Source: Actinomadura formosensis NBRC 14204 (GTDB lineage: Bacteria; Actinomycetota; Actinomycetes; Streptosporangiales; Streptosporangiaceae). Taken from it: a stretch of 52,628 bases of DNA. The stretch lies in assembly GCF_001552155.1 (NCBI RefSeq), contig NZ_BCQQ01000039.1:1-52628 (forward strand), given 5' to 3'. Positions 32,651-42,051 of the stretch are shown in pieces. Made by a program: the position numbers and the translations under genes. How positions within the stretch are numbered: position 1 is the stretch's first letter; the number at the start of each line of letters is the position of its first letter. The notes beneath the pieces were generated by a model. It saw only the letters and a list, made by a program, of their open reading frames with translations, had not been told where the DNA came from and ran no database searches.

Positions 32651-33444
32651 CAGGGAAGACCCTGAGCCTCCCCTGAGTTCAGCTGGAGATACTCCTTCCC
32701 AGGTGTCAGTCTCCCGCCGAACAGCTCCGACACGGTCACGAACACATAGCCCTCGGCCGCCAGCCGGTCAATGATCCTTGGGACTGCCTTCACCGTCGTC
32801 GGATGGATGTCATGCATCAGCACGACATAACCGGGCTTCACCGACTTCAGGACCCGCTTTTTCACGTATTCGCTGTCGCGGTGTTCCCAGTCCAGCGGAT
32901 CGACGGTCCACAACACCTGCGCCAGCCCGATCTTCCGCGTGATCCCCGTCAGCCTTTTCGACATCGACCCGTACGGCGGCCGGAAAAGCACCGGCGTGAC
33001 CCCGGACACCCGCCGGATGGCGTCCTGGGTCCGCGTCAACTCCGACCTGGCCTTCTCCTTGGACGCCCTTCCGAGGTCGGCGTGCGTATAGCTGTGATCT
33101 CCGATCTCGTGCCCGGCCTCATGCTCCCGGCGGACGAGTTCTGGATACCTCACAACGTTCTCCCCCACCACGAAGAACGTCGCCTTCACCTTCCGCGCCG
33201 CGAGGACGTCCAGTAACTTCCCCGTGCTCTCCGCCGGGCCGTCGTCGAATGTCAACGCGACGCACTTGACCCGCGAACAATCCGGCGGCGGCGGCACCGG
33301 CCTGGGCTTCACCTCGGGAACCGTGCGCCGCACGGTGACCGGTCTCGCCTGGCCGGGAACCGGCGTGAGCGTGCTCAGCCCCCCGAACACCGCTGCCGCG
33401 AGCACGCCGGCAGCCCCTCGCCGGACAAGGTACGGCCCGTCCAT
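32650..33444 (-). CDS. Secreted polysaccharide deacetylase (NodB/CE4 family)
   Basis: The 264-residue protein begins with a signal-peptide-like hydrophobic segment (residues 8-30) and a Pro-rich spacer. The NodB domain has ALTFDDGPAEST (catalytic and metal Asp), DHSYTHADL (metal His pair), RPPYGSMSK and LMHDIHPTT. It would remove N-acetyl groups from peptidoglycan or another cell-wall glycan outside the membrane, using a divalent metal. The ATG at 33444 has GGGGG five bases upstream. It is coupled with the downstream DUF1707 gene by a TGATG overlap. Confidence 0.92.
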   Translation of the reverse strand: MDGPYLVRRGAAGVLAAAVFGGLSTLTPVPGQARPVTVRRTVPEVKPRPVPPPPDCSRVKCVALTFDDGPAESTGKLLDVLAARKVKATFFVVGENVVRYPELVRREHEAGHEIGDHSYTHADLGRASKEKARSELTRTQDAIRRVSGVTPVLFRPPYGSMSKRLTGITRKIGLAQVLWTVDPLDWEHRDSEYVKKRVLKSVKPGYVVLMHDIHPTTVKAVPRIIDRLAAEGYVFVTVSELFGGRLTPGKEYLQLNSGEAQGLP

Positions 33445-33595
33445 CAACACCCCCGCTGCTGTTCACCCAAGTCCGCCAGTCTAGGGCGCGGGGCCTTTTC
33501 CGCCGGGGATGCCCATCGCTGTGTCGGGTAACCACCGCACCCGGAAAGTCGTTATTGTCGTACACCGCATCCGCACCAGACAACGGGGTAGGCGA

Positions 33596-33967
33596 ATGAG
33601 GTTCCGGGACAGATTCGGGATTCGCAAGAACCGCGGATCCACGGTGACGAAACTCGACCGTGAGGCGACCGACGCCGACATAGGGGCGCTGATCGCCTTC
33701 GCCCGCGCACGCCGCGGCGTGGAATTCTTCGTCGAGCCGGAGACCTTCGCCACCGACACCACCGCCGTCGCCGTCGCCCACGACGGCGAATGGACCCGCC
33801 GCCGCGTGGGCTCCCCCAAAGTCATCGGTAAGGTCGCTCGTGATCTGGGCCTCCCCGTCTACGACGTCCAGATAGTCGGCTACCCGCCGCGAATGCGCGC
33901 GTGGAACGCCCGGAACCCCAGCCGCCGGATAGACCCTGGCTCCCCCGGCCAAGCGGTGGCTCCCTGA
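33596..33967 (+). CDS. Conserved actinobacterial hypothetical protein (123 aa)
   Basis: A basic N-terminus (MRFRDRFGIRKNRG) is followed by a domain with an ATDADIGALIAFARARRGVEFF helix and an EPETFATDTTAVAVAHDGEWTRRRV strand region. It ends with VYDVQIVGYPPRMRAWN and a short basic tail. GGGGTAGG stands before the ATG at 33596; an upstream in-frame ATG at 33509 has no such site. It stands alone, divergent from the deacetylase. I recognise no catalytic motif. Confidence 0.75.
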   Translation: MRFRDRFGIRKNRGSTVTKLDREATDADIGALIAFARARRGVEFFVEPETFATDTTAVAVAHDGEWTRRRVGSPKVIGKVARDLGLPVYDVQIVGYPPRMRAWNARNPSRRIDPGSPGQAVAP

Positions 33968-34000
33968 TCCGGCCGCGCCCGCCCCGGCAGCCGCCCGCTG

Positions 34001-34969
34001 TCAGCCGGCTTTCCTTTCGTCGTCGTAGGCGGCGGCCAGTTGGTCGGAGGTCATGTGGAGGCGGAGCCGGGAGGCGGGGATACCGCTGTTGATCACTTCA
34101 CGGAGGATGACGGCCATCGAGTAGGCGGGGTCGGCGTCCAGGGCGCGCTGGAGGGCGACGTTGGCCAGGCCGCCGTCGCCGGCCGTGTAGGCGGCGAAGG
34201 CCAGGAGTGAGGCGGGAGCGGGGGCGTAGGGTTCCTCGACGCGGCGCAGGATGTCGCGCCAGAGGGCGATGTCGGCGGCCGGGGCGCCCTCGTCGATGCG
34301 GATCCACGCTTCGTCGCGGAGGCGCAGGTCGGTGAGGACGAAGCCGAGCATGGCGGCCTCGTCGTCGGTCGGGGAGACGCCCGCGCGAGCCCGGGTGAGC
34401 AGGGCCCGCAGGAAGCCGAGGTGGTCGTCGCGGCGGGCCAGGTGGCGTTTTTCGGCGCGGGCGGTGGCCTGGCGCATGGAGGCGCGGGCGGGGCCGTCGA
34501 CCGGCTGGACGGAGCGGACGAGTTCGGCGCGGTCGGCGAGGGCGACGTGACCGGCGTAGGTCGCCTGGGCGGCGAGGACGCTTGCGGAGATGTCGTACGG
34601 GGTCCCTTCGCGCGGGCAGCAGTCGTCGTGGCAGGTGAGCGACCACCAGCGGCCGCCGGCGACGCGGATCGCCTCCGCGGCGGGGACGCCGGCGGCGGCG
34701 AGGGCCGCGCGCATGGCCCCGGCGGATCGCCCGACCTCGTCCTCGGAGCCGTAACCGAGCAGCAGCGAGCGGGCGAAGCCGTTGCCGGCCAGGAGGGCGG
34801 CGACCCGGCCTGCGGCGCCCGTGGCCGGTAAGTCGAGCCGGATCGCGCATGTGCCGTGGTCGCGGCCCTCGAAGCCGATCACGACGAGGCTGCGGGACGG
34901 GTGGAAGCCGAGGAGGTACGGGACGGCGGCGATGGCGTCCAGGGCGGAGCGGATCACGAGAGGTGCCAT
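34001..34969 (-). CDS. DUF4192 domain-containing protein
   Basis: The 322-residue protein opens with PLVIRSALDAIAAVPYLLGFHPSRSLVVIGF, the characteristic start of actinobacterial DUF4192 proteins. It continues with WWSLTCHDDCCPREGTPYD and a C-terminal half of tetratricopeptide-like helices (LLAFAAYTAGDGGLANVALQRAL). No enzyme activity is known for the family. The ATG at 34969 gives the usual family N-terminus although its ribosome site is weak; 35062 would add a Pro-rich extension. It is divergent from the dinG-like helicase. Confidence 0.88.
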   Translation of the reverse strand: MAPLVIRSALDAIAAVPYLLGFHPSRSLVVIGFEGRDHGTCAIRLDLPATGAAGRVAALLAGNGFARSLLLGYGSEDEVGRSAGAMRAALAAAGVPAAEAIRVAGGRWWSLTCHDDCCPREGTPYDISASVLAAQATYAGHVALADRAELVRSVQPVDGPARASMRQATARAEKRHLARRDDHLGFLRALLTRARAGVSPTDDEAAMLGFVLTDLRLRDEAWIRIDEGAPAADIALWRDILRRVEEPYAPAPASLLAFAAYTAGDGGLANVALQRALDADPAYSMAVILREVINSGIPASRLRLHMTSDQLAAAYDDERKAG

Positions 34970-35018
34970 GCCGTCGACACTCGCAGGGCCGGGAGGCGGC
35001 CGACGAGTTTCCCGTGGT

Positions 35019-35027
35019 TGTGGATAA
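35019..35027. promoter_or_regulatory. Perfect DnaA-box 9-mer
   Basis: TGTGGATAA is the complement of TTATCCACA, the consensus DnaA box. It lies in the intergenic region between the DUF4192 gene and the divergent DinG-type helicase. Only one copy is present, so it is not an origin; it may be a DnaA-controlled promoter site or chance. Confidence 0.35.
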
Positions 35028-35142
35028 CCCGGATCGGACGCTCCAGGTTTGATGTGGTCCATCCTGGAATGGGGTGATCGGCGGGGGCCGGTCTCGCCGG
35101 GTGGGACGCGGGTGTCCGTCGCGGGCGGTAGCGTTGGGCGAC

Positions 35143-37242
35143 GTGCCCGCCCCTGATCTGCTGACCGGCAGCGACACCCAGATTCCGGACACGGCGACCT
35201 TGCTCGCCGCGGCCGTCGCGTCCATCGGGGGTGCCGAGCGCCCCGGCCAGGTCCAGATGGCGCGGGCGGTGGAGAAGGCGATCGGGTCCGGGGAGCATCT
35301 CGCCGCGCAGGCCGGCACCGGAACGGGCAAGTCGCTGGCCTATCTGGTTCCGGCGATCCGGCATGCGGTGGACCAGCAGACGACGGTGGTCGTGTCGACC
35401 GCGACGATCGCGCTGCAGCGGCAGCTCGTCGAGCGTGACCTGCCCCGGCTGGCGGAGGCGCTCGGGCCGATGCTCGGGACGGAGCTGAAGTTCGCGATCC
35501 TCAAGGGCCGCCGCAACTACCTGTGCCTGCACCGGGTGCAGACGGGCGTGCCCGAGGAGGAGGACGGCCCGTCCCTGTTCGACCCGCAGCAGTTGTCCGC
35601 GCTCGGGCGGCAGGTCAAGCGGCTGAACGAGTGGGCGGAGGAGACCCGGACCGGGGACCGTGACGAGCTGGTGCCCGGGGTGGGCGAGCAGGCGTGGCGG
35701 CAGGTGGCGGTCACGGCGAAGGAATGCCTGGGGGCGCAGCGGTGCCCGCAGGGAACGGAGTGCTTCGCCGAGCTGGCACGGGCGGAGGCCGGTGAGGCTC
35801 ACATCGTGGTCACCAACCATGCGCTGCTGGCCATTGACGCTCTGGAGGAATTCCAGGTCCTGCCTGAGCACGATGTCGTCATCGTGGACGAGGCTCATGA
35901 GCTCGTCGACCGGGTCACGTCGGTCGCCACCGGGGATCTGAGCGCGGCCGGGGTGGAGACCGCCGCACGGCGTTGCGGGCGCCTGATCGAGGATGCCGTC
36001 GCGGACCGGTTGAAGGAGGCCGCCGAAGGGCTCGGCATCCTCCTTGAGGAGCTGCCCCAGGGCCGTATGGACGTCCTCTCACCCGCTCTGGGCAACACCC
36101 TCGCCACCGTCCGGGACGCCACGCACGCCTGCATCACTGCGCTCGGCCCGGACAAGAAGGACTCCGACCCAGGTGACATGGCCGCGCGCAAGGCCGCACG
36201 GTCGTCGCTGGAGGACCTGCACGACACGGCCGTACGGATGCTGGAGGCGTTCCAGCCCGAGATGGCCCAACGCTTTGACGTGGTGTGGCTGGAGAAGCCC
36301 TTCGTCCAGGAGGGGCGCCCCAAACGGCCGCCGGCGCTGCACGTGGCACCCATCGGGGTCGGCGGCCTGTTGCGGACGACCCTGTTCGAGCAGCGCACCG
36401 CGATCCTGACGTCGGCGACGCTCACGCTGGGCGGGTCGTTCGAGCCGCTGGCCCGCCAGTGGGGCCTGCCATCGCTGGAGGAGGGCGCCCCGCGGGACGC
36501 CAGGGCGGCCGCCGAGGGGCTCGCGCGGACCGCGACGCAGAAGGGCGAGGAGACCGAGGTCGTGTGGTCCGGGCTGGACGCCGGCTCCCCGTTCGACCAT
36601 CCGAAGGCCGGCATCCTGTACGTCGCCCGGCATCTGCCCCAGCCGGGACGGGACGGTCTCGCCGACGCCTACCTCACCGAGATCACCGAGCTGATCGAGG
36701 CGGCGGGCGGGCGCACCCTCGGCCTGTTCTCCTCGATGCGGGCCGCGCGGCAGGCCGCCGACGAGCTGAAGGACCACCTGTCGCATCCGCTGCTGTGCCA
36801 GGGCGAGGACTCGACGTCCCTGCTGGTCAGGCAGTTCACCGAGGACGAGCGGACCTGCCTGTTCGGCACCCTGTCGCTCTGGCAGGGCGTGGACGTCCCC
36901 GGCCCGTCGCTGCAGCTCGTCATCATGGACCGCATCCCGTTCCCGCGTCCGGACGACCCGGTGTCCTCGGCCCGGTCGCGGGCGGTCGCGGCACGCGGCG
37001 GCAACGGCTTCATGTCGGTCGCCGCGACGCATGCCGCGCTGCTGCTCGCCCAGGGCGCCGGGCGCCTGCTGCGTTCGATGGACGACCGCGGCGTCGTCGC
37101 CGTCCTGGACCCGCGGCTCGCCACGGCACGGTACGGCGGCTTCCTGAAGAACTCGCTGCCGCCGTTCTGGGCCACGACCGACCCGGACGTGGTCCGCGGC
37201 GCATTGCGCCGCCTCGACGCCGCCGCTGCGGAACCGTCCTGA
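35143..37242 (+). CDS. dinG: ATP-dependent DNA helicase, DinG/XPD family
   Basis: The 699-residue superfamily 2 helicase has Walker A QAGTGTGKSLAYL near residue 60 and DEAH box VIVDEAHEL near 250. Between them lie the four cysteines of the XPD/DinG iron-sulfur cluster: NYLCLHRV, then CLGAQRCPQGTECF. The C-terminal helicase half includes LFGTLSLWQGVDVPG and the QGAGRLLRS motif VI. Such 5'-3' helicases resolve R-loops, forked or G-rich structures and are often damage-related. The start is the GTG at 35143 with a weak ribosome site. E. coli-type exonuclease fusion is absent. Confidence 0.92.
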   Translation: MPAPDLLTGSDTQIPDTATLLAAAVASIGGAERPGQVQMARAVEKAIGSGEHLAAQAGTGTGKSLAYLVPAIRHAVDQQTTVVVSTATIALQRQLVERDLPRLAEALGPMLGTELKFAILKGRRNYLCLHRVQTGVPEEEDGPSLFDPQQLSALGRQVKRLNEWAEETRTGDRDELVPGVGEQAWRQVAVTAKECLGAQRCPQGTECFAELARAEAGEAHIVVTNHALLAIDALEEFQVLPEHDVVIVDEAHELVDRVTSVATGDLSAAGVETAARRCGRLIEDAVADRLKEAAEGLGILLEELPQGRMDVLSPALGNTLATVRDATHACITALGPDKKDSDPGDMAARKAARSSLEDLHDTAVRMLEAFQPEMAQRFDVVWLEKPFVQEGRPKRPPALHVAPIGVGGLLRTTLFEQRTAILTSATLTLGGSFEPLARQWGLPSLEEGAPRDARAAAEGLARTATQKGEETEVVWSGLDAGSPFDHPKAGILYVARHLPQPGRDGLADAYLTEITELIEAAGGRTLGLFSSMRAARQAADELKDHLSHPLLCQGEDSTSLLVRQFTEDERTCLFGTLSLWQGVDVPGPSLQLVIMDRIPFPRPDDPVSSARSRAVAARGGNGFMSVAATHAALLLAQGAGRLLRSMDDRGVVAVLDPRLATARYGGFLKNSLPPFWATTDPDVVRGALRRLDAAAAEPS

Positions 37243-37264
37243 CGGGCCGCTCGCGGCCGGCGGC

Positions 37265-38476
37265 TCAGCGTCGGTAGGCGGCCAGGAATTCGCCTATGCG
37301 GCCGACCGCGTCCTCCAGGTCGTCGGCGTACTGGAGGGTGACGATGCGGAAGTGGTCGGTGGACGGCCAGTTGAAGCCCGTTCCCTGGACGACGAGGAGC
37401 TTCTGGTGTTCGAGGAGGCCGAGGGCGAAGGCCATGTCGTCCTCGATCGGATACATCTCGGGGTCGAGGCGCGGGAAGACGTAGAGGGCGCCCTGCGGCT
37501 TGACGCAGCTGACGCCGGGCAGGTCGTTCAACAGCTTCCAGGCGCGGTCGCGCTGTTCGCCGAGGCGGCCGGTCGGCAGGACGAGGTCGTCGATGCTCTG
37601 GTGGCCGCCGAGCGCGGCCTGGATGGCGTGCTGGCCGGGGACGTTCGGGCACAGCCGCATGTTGGCGAGGATGTCGAGCCCCTCAATGTAGGACTCGGCG
37701 TGCTCCTTCGGCCCGGACAGCACGACCCAGCCCGAGCGGAACCCGGCGACCCGGTAGTTCTTCGACAGCCCGCCGAAGGTGAGGCAGAGCAGGTCGGGCG
37801 CCAGCGACGCGATCGGGACGTGCTCGGCGCCGTCGTACAGGATCCGGTCGTAGATCTCGTCCGCGAAGACGATCAGCCCCCGGCGGCGGGCGACCTCGAC
37901 GACGCGGGACAGCACCTCGCGTGAGTAGACGGCGCCGGTCGGGTTGTTCGGATTGATGATGACGATGGCGCGGGTCCGGTCGCCGATCTTGGCTTCGATG
38001 TCGTCCAGGCTCGGCTGCCAGCCGTCGTCCTCGTCGCACAGGTAGTGGACGGGCGTGCCGCCGCAGAGCGAGACGGACGCCGTCCACAGCGGGTAGTCGG
38101 GCGTGGGGATGAGGACCTCGTCGCCGTCGTTGAGCAGCGCCTGCAGGGTCATGACGATGAGCTCGGACACGCCGTTGCCGAGGTAGACGTCCTCGACGTC
38201 GATGCCGGTGACACCGCCCGCCTCGAACTGCTGCACGATGGCGCGGCGGGCGGGCAGGATGCCCTTGGAGTCGCTGTAGCCGTGCGCCTCCGGCAGGTTG
38301 CGGATCATGTCCTGGAGGAGCTCGGGCGGGGCCTCGAACCCGAACGGGGCCGGGTTGCCGATGTGCAGCTTGAGGATGTTGTGCCCCTCGGCCTCCAGCT
38401 GCTTGGCGCGCTTCAGCACCGGCCCGCGGATGTCATAACAGACGTTGGTGAGCTTGCCCGACTGGTTGACCTGCAT
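37265..38476 (-). CDS. Class I/II aminotransferase, AlaA-like
   Basis: The 403-residue PLP enzyme has LKLHIGNPAPFGFEAP near the start, IINPNNPTGAVYS, IVFADEIYDRILYDG with the PLP Asp/Tyr, the lysine in FGGLSKNYRVAGFRSGWV and the terminal FRIVTLQ arginine. Overall it matches glutamate-pyruvate aminotransferases such as E. coli AlaA, which form alanine from pyruvate and glutamate. The ATG at 38476 gives the family N-terminus MQVNQSGKLTNVCYDIRGPV. It is convergent with the helicase gene, 22 bp away. Confidence 0.92.
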   Translation of the reverse strand: MQVNQSGKLTNVCYDIRGPVLKRAKQLEAEGHNILKLHIGNPAPFGFEAPPELLQDMIRNLPEAHGYSDSKGILPARRAIVQQFEAGGVTGIDVEDVYLGNGVSELIVMTLQALLNDGDEVLIPTPDYPLWTASVSLCGGTPVHYLCDEDDGWQPSLDDIEAKIGDRTRAIVIINPNNPTGAVYSREVLSRVVEVARRRGLIVFADEIYDRILYDGAEHVPIASLAPDLLCLTFGGLSKNYRVAGFRSGWVVLSGPKEHAESYIEGLDILANMRLCPNVPGQHAIQAALGGHQSIDDLVLPTGRLGEQRDRAWKLLNDLPGVSCVKPQGALYVFPRLDPEMYPIEDDMAFALGLLEHQKLLVVQGTGFNWPSTDHFRIVTLQYADDLEDAVGRIGEFLAAYRR

Positions 38477-38506
38477 GGGGTCACCATATCCGGGAGGTGC
38501 GGGCCC

Positions 38507-38561
38507 GCCGCCCCGTTTCCCCGGCGCGGCGGGACAACGGCGCGGCGGGGAACGGGGCGGC
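38507..38561 (-). terminator. Terminator of the FtsX/MacB-like ABC operon
   Basis: A 15-bp stem with one bulged base (arms 38507-38522 and 38547-38561) starts 5 bp after the permease stop on the minus strand. The loop is itself G/C-rich with further partial pairing. Confidence 0.6.
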
Positions 38562-38565
38562 GGTG

Positions 38566-41076
38566 TCACGGCGCGGAGATCGCGGACAGGATCGCCAGCC
38601 GCGCCGCGCGCCGGGCGGGACGGATCGCGGCGAGCGCCCCCGCCACCGCGCCGACCGCCGCGATGACCGCGAGCTGGACGGCGGACGGCGCGAACGGGTT
38701 GCCCAGGGCGGTGCCGAGCCCCCAGCCCAGGAACACGCCGAGGCCGAGCCCGCCGCCGGTGCCGAACAGTGCCACGATGACCGATTCCCAGCGGACCATC
38801 GACCGGATCTGCGGGCGGGTCGCGCCGACCGCGCGGAGCAGCCCGAGTTCGCGGGTCCGTTCGTGGACGGCGAGGGACAGCGTGTTGGCGATGCCGAGCA
38901 GCGCGACGACGATGGCCAGGATGAGCATCCCGTAGACGACGGTGATGAAGCCGGCCATCTCCTCGGTCTGCGCGGCGACGAAATCGTCCCGCGACTGGAC
39001 CTCGGGTGCGCCGTAGGGTTTGGCCAGCGCCGTCAGGGCCTGCCGGGTGGACGCGGCCGACGCGCCGGGGTTCAGTTCGACGAAGGCACGCGTGTCCAAG
39101 GGCTGCCTGGTGTGCGCGTTCCATACGGTGCGCGGAACGAGGTAGTCACCGGTCAGGTCGGTATTCTCGTAGACGGCCCCCACGGTGAGCTTCTGTGAGG
39201 TGCCGTCCGCGAACGTCACGCCGACCGGGGTGCCCACCTGCCAGTGGTTGTCATCCGCGGCCTTCTTCGATACGGCGAACGTGCTCGCGTCGCTGAGGCC
39301 GCCCTGCGTGACGCCCAGGTCGAGGACACGCCGCAGGCTGGACGGGTCGGCCACGCTGACGGTGGAGGGGGAGCCGTCCACCCGCATGCTGCCCGTGCCG
39401 AGCCCCGCGACCTCGCGCACCTGGGGCAGTTTCGCCGCCTCCCGGACGAGGGACGTGCTGAACCCGCCGGTCTCGTTGTTGCCCGCGTTCACCACGATCG
39501 GGCCCTTGAACGACCCGGCGACGCCGTCCTCCAGGGACGCGCGCAGCGACCCGATGAACACCGTCATCAGCGTGACGACGCCGACGCCGATCATCAGCGC
39601 GGTCGCGGCGCCGGCGGTGCGCGCCGGGCTGCGGGAGGCGTTGTCCCGCGCGAGCGTCCCCGGCACCCCGCGCAGCCGCGCCGCGGGCCCGCCGAGCAGC
39701 AGCGCGACCGGCCCGGCGGCGACCGGCCCGAGCGCCACCATCGCGGCGGCGGTCACGACCGCGCCCGCGGCCGCCATCGCCGTCTGCCCGGTGACCGCGC
39801 CGAACACGACGGTCCCGATCGCGACCGCCGCGAAGACGCCGCCGACGACGACGCGGGTGTCGGACGGGCCGGACGCCTCCGCCGCGACCTCGCGCAGCGC
39901 GGCCAGCGGCGGCACCCGCGACGCCTTCAGCGCGGGACCGAGCGCCGCGATCAGGGTGACCAGCAGCCCGACCGGCACCGCGATCATGATCGAGGTGGGG
40001 GCGACGGTGAGGCCCTCCATCGCGATGCCGATCCGGAACCGGGTGAACAACTGCCGGAGCAGGGCCGCGAAGCCGAGCCCGCCGGCGAGGCCCGCGAGGG
40101 TGGCGGCACCGCCGACGACCAGGGCTTCGAAGCCGACGATCGTGACGACCTGGCGGCGTCCGGCGCCGAGGGCGCGCAGCAGCGCCGACTCGCGGGTCCG
40201 CTGCGCCATCGTGATCGCGAACGTGTTGTGGATCGAGAACGCGGCGACGAGCAGCGCCACGCCGCCGAACGAGGCCAGCACGATGCGGAACACGCGCAGG
40301 AAGCCGCTCTGGACGAGGCTCATGCCCTCCTCGACCTGCGCCTTGTTCGTGATGGCCTCCACCCCGGCGGGCAGGACCGGCTTGATGCGGGACGCCAGTT
40401 CGGCCTGGCTGACGCCGTCCCGCGCGCGGACGGCGACGCCGCTGATCCGGTCGGTCCCCTGCACGACGTGCTCGCGGGCGCCTTCCAGCGAGAACGCCGT
40501 GAAGGACGTCTCGCCGAACGCGTCCTCGGCACCGAACTTGCTGATCCCGACGACGGTCACCGGGACCTTCCGCGGCGTGAGCACCGCCGTCCGGTCGCCG
40601 ACCTTCAGCTTCCCCTCATCGGCGAACATCTTGTTGATGACGACCTCGTCGGGCGCGCGGGGCGCCCGCCCGGACACCAGGTGGTACGGGTTGAGCTTGG
40701 CGTCGGTCACCCAGTTGCCGGCCGTCCGGGGTCCGCGCGACTGGATCGTGGTGCCGTCCTTGGTGAGCAGTTGGCCCGACCCCTCGATGGTGGGTTCGGC
40801 GTTCGCGACGCCGTTCACCTGACGCACCCTGTCCAGGAGGGACGCATCGATCTGCCCGCGCGCGCCCCACGGCGCATCACTGACCTTGGTCGCGTTCCTT
40901 ACGGTCACGTCCGTTTTGCCGTACGCCTTGGAGAAGTATCCGTCGATGCTCGCCGCGAGCGTGTCGCCGAGCACGAGCGTTCCGGTCAGGAACGTCACGC
41001 CGAGGAAGACGGCCGCCAGGGAGCCGACCATCCGGCGCTTGCGTCCCCACAGTTCCTTGAAAACGAGCCCGATCAT
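38566..41076 (-). CDS. ABC transporter permease, FtsX/MacB type
   Basis: The 836-residue protein has one N-terminal transmembrane segment (residues about 17-37), a large extracellular domain, a block of segments around 265-385, further hydrophobic helices near 405-460, a second extracellular domain and three C-terminal segments (FITVVYGMLILAIVVALLGI onward). This is the duplicated FtsX arrangement of Streptomyces-type lipoprotein or antimicrobial peptide exporters. Its start overlaps the ATPase stop by 4 nt. It pairs with that ATPase; the cargo is unknown. Confidence 0.93.
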   Translation of the reverse strand: MIGLVFKELWGRKRRMVGSLAAVFLGVTFLTGTLVLGDTLAASIDGYFSKAYGKTDVTVRNATKVSDAPWGARGQIDASLLDRVRQVNGVANAEPTIEGSGQLLTKDGTTIQSRGPRTAGNWVTDAKLNPYHLVSGRAPRAPDEVVINKMFADEGKLKVGDRTAVLTPRKVPVTVVGISKFGAEDAFGETSFTAFSLEGAREHVVQGTDRISGVAVRARDGVSQAELASRIKPVLPAGVEAITNKAQVEEGMSLVQSGFLRVFRIVLASFGGVALLVAAFSIHNTFAITMAQRTRESALLRALGAGRRQVVTIVGFEALVVGGAATLAGLAGGLGFAALLRQLFTRFRIGIAMEGLTVAPTSIMIAVPVGLLVTLIAALGPALKASRVPPLAALREVAAEASGPSDTRVVVGGVFAAVAIGTVVFGAVTGQTAMAAAGAVVTAAAMVALGPVAAGPVALLLGGPAARLRGVPGTLARDNASRSPARTAGAATALMIGVGVVTLMTVFIGSLRASLEDGVAGSFKGPIVVNAGNNETGGFSTSLVREAAKLPQVREVAGLGTGSMRVDGSPSTVSVADPSSLRRVLDLGVTQGGLSDASTFAVSKKAADDNHWQVGTPVGVTFADGTSQKLTVGAVYENTDLTGDYLVPRTVWNAHTRQPLDTRAFVELNPGASAASTRQALTALAKPYGAPEVQSRDDFVAAQTEEMAGFITVVYGMLILAIVVALLGIANTLSLAVHERTRELGLLRAVGATRPQIRSMVRWESVIVALFGTGGGLGLGVFLGWGLGTALGNPFAPSAVQLAVIAAVGAVAGALAAIRPARRAARLAILSAISAP

Positions 41077-41849
41077 GAGTGGTCTCCCAGCCCTCGCATG
41101 CGGTCCAGCACCCGGTCGGCCGTGGGCGCGTCCATGAGGTCGACGATCCGGCCGTCAGCGAGGAACACCACCGCGTCGGCGTGCCCCGCGGCGACCGGGT
41201 CGTGGGTGACCATCGCGACGGTCTGGCCCAGGTCGTCCACCGCGTTGCGGAGCAGCGCCAGGACCTCGGCGCCGGTGCGGGAGTCGAGGTTGCCGGTCGG
41301 CTCGTCCGCGAACACGATCTGCGGGCGGGTGACCAGCGCGCGCGCCAGCGCCACCCTCTGCTGCTGCCCGCCGGACATCTCCGACGGCCGGTGCGACAGC
41401 CGGTCCCCCAGCTTGAGGACGCGGACGACCGTGTTCAGCCACTCCCGGTCCGGGCTCGTCCCGGCCAGCGTGAGCGGAAGCAGGATGTTGTCGCGCGCGG
41501 TGAGGGTCGGGATCAGGTTGAACGCCTGGAACACGAATCCGATGCGCTCGCGGCGGAGCCTGGTCAGCCGCCGGTCCGACAGGGCCCCGAGTTCCTGGTC
41601 GCCGACGTAGACCTTGCCGGACGACGCGTCCTCCAGCCCGGCCACGCAGTGCATCAGCGTGGACTTGCCGGCGCCGGACGGGCCCATGATCGCGGTGAAC
41701 CGCCCGGCCGGGAACTCCACGGTGACGTCGTCGAGCGCGCGCACCGCCATGTCACCGGACCCGTACACCTTGCCGAGGCGGACCGTGCGGGCGCCGCCCG
41801 CCGCCGTCCCCTCGCTGATCGTTCGCTTCGCTTCTGCTGCATTTCCCAT
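41073..41849 (-). CDS. ABC transporter ATP-binding protein, MacB/LolD type
   Basis: The 258-residue ATPase has Walker A GPSGAGKSTLM near residue 56, Q-loop GFVFQAFNLIPTLTA, signature MSGGQQQRVALARAL, Walker B IVFADEPTGNLD and the switch VTHD. These are typical of the LolD/MacB/FtsE group. The first 20 residues are an Ala/Gly-rich extension. It is the first gene of an operon with the 836-residue permease and is divergent from the TetR regulator gene, which might control it. Confidence 0.94.
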   Translation of the reverse strand: MGNAAEAKRTISEGTAAGGARTVRLGKVYGSGDMAVRALDDVTVEFPAGRFTAIMGPSGAGKSTLMHCVAGLEDASSGKVYVGDQELGALSDRRLTRLRRERIGFVFQAFNLIPTLTARDNILLPLTLAGTSPDREWLNTVVRVLKLGDRLSHRPSEMSGGQQQRVALARALVTRPQIVFADEPTGNLDSRTGAEVLALLRNAVDDLGQTVAMVTHDPVAAGHADAVVFLADGRIVDLMDAPTADRVLDRMRGLGDHS

Positions 41850-42003
41850 AGCGGGATCGTGGCGGCACGGCCCGGGAGCCGTCGTCCGGCCAGGAGAGTC
41901 ACCCGCACTGCTCCCCGCGCAGCACTCCGGCCTCCCCTGCTACGTCCGCCGCGGTATGCGGAGAGGCCAATAAGACTCGATGTCCAATTGTGATGCGGGC
42001 AAC

Positions 42004-42029
42004 ATACATGCAGGCTTGATTGCTTGTAT
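42004..42029. promoter_or_regulatory. Inverted repeat upstream of the TetR gene
   Basis: ATACATGCA (42004-42012) and TGCTTGTAT (42021-42029) are 9-bp inverted arms with one mismatch and an 8-bp spacer, 22 bp before the TetR start. It sits in an unusually A/T-rich stretch between divergent genes and is a good candidate TetR operator. Confidence 0.5.
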
Positions 42030-42051
42030 CTGCGCTCGTACGGTCGGAGAC

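Noticed and set aside
39185..41610. Two long plus-strand frames of more than 500 codons
   Set aside because: They lie opposite the FtsX/MacB-type permease and its ATPase, which show clear family motifs and a 4-nt coupling.
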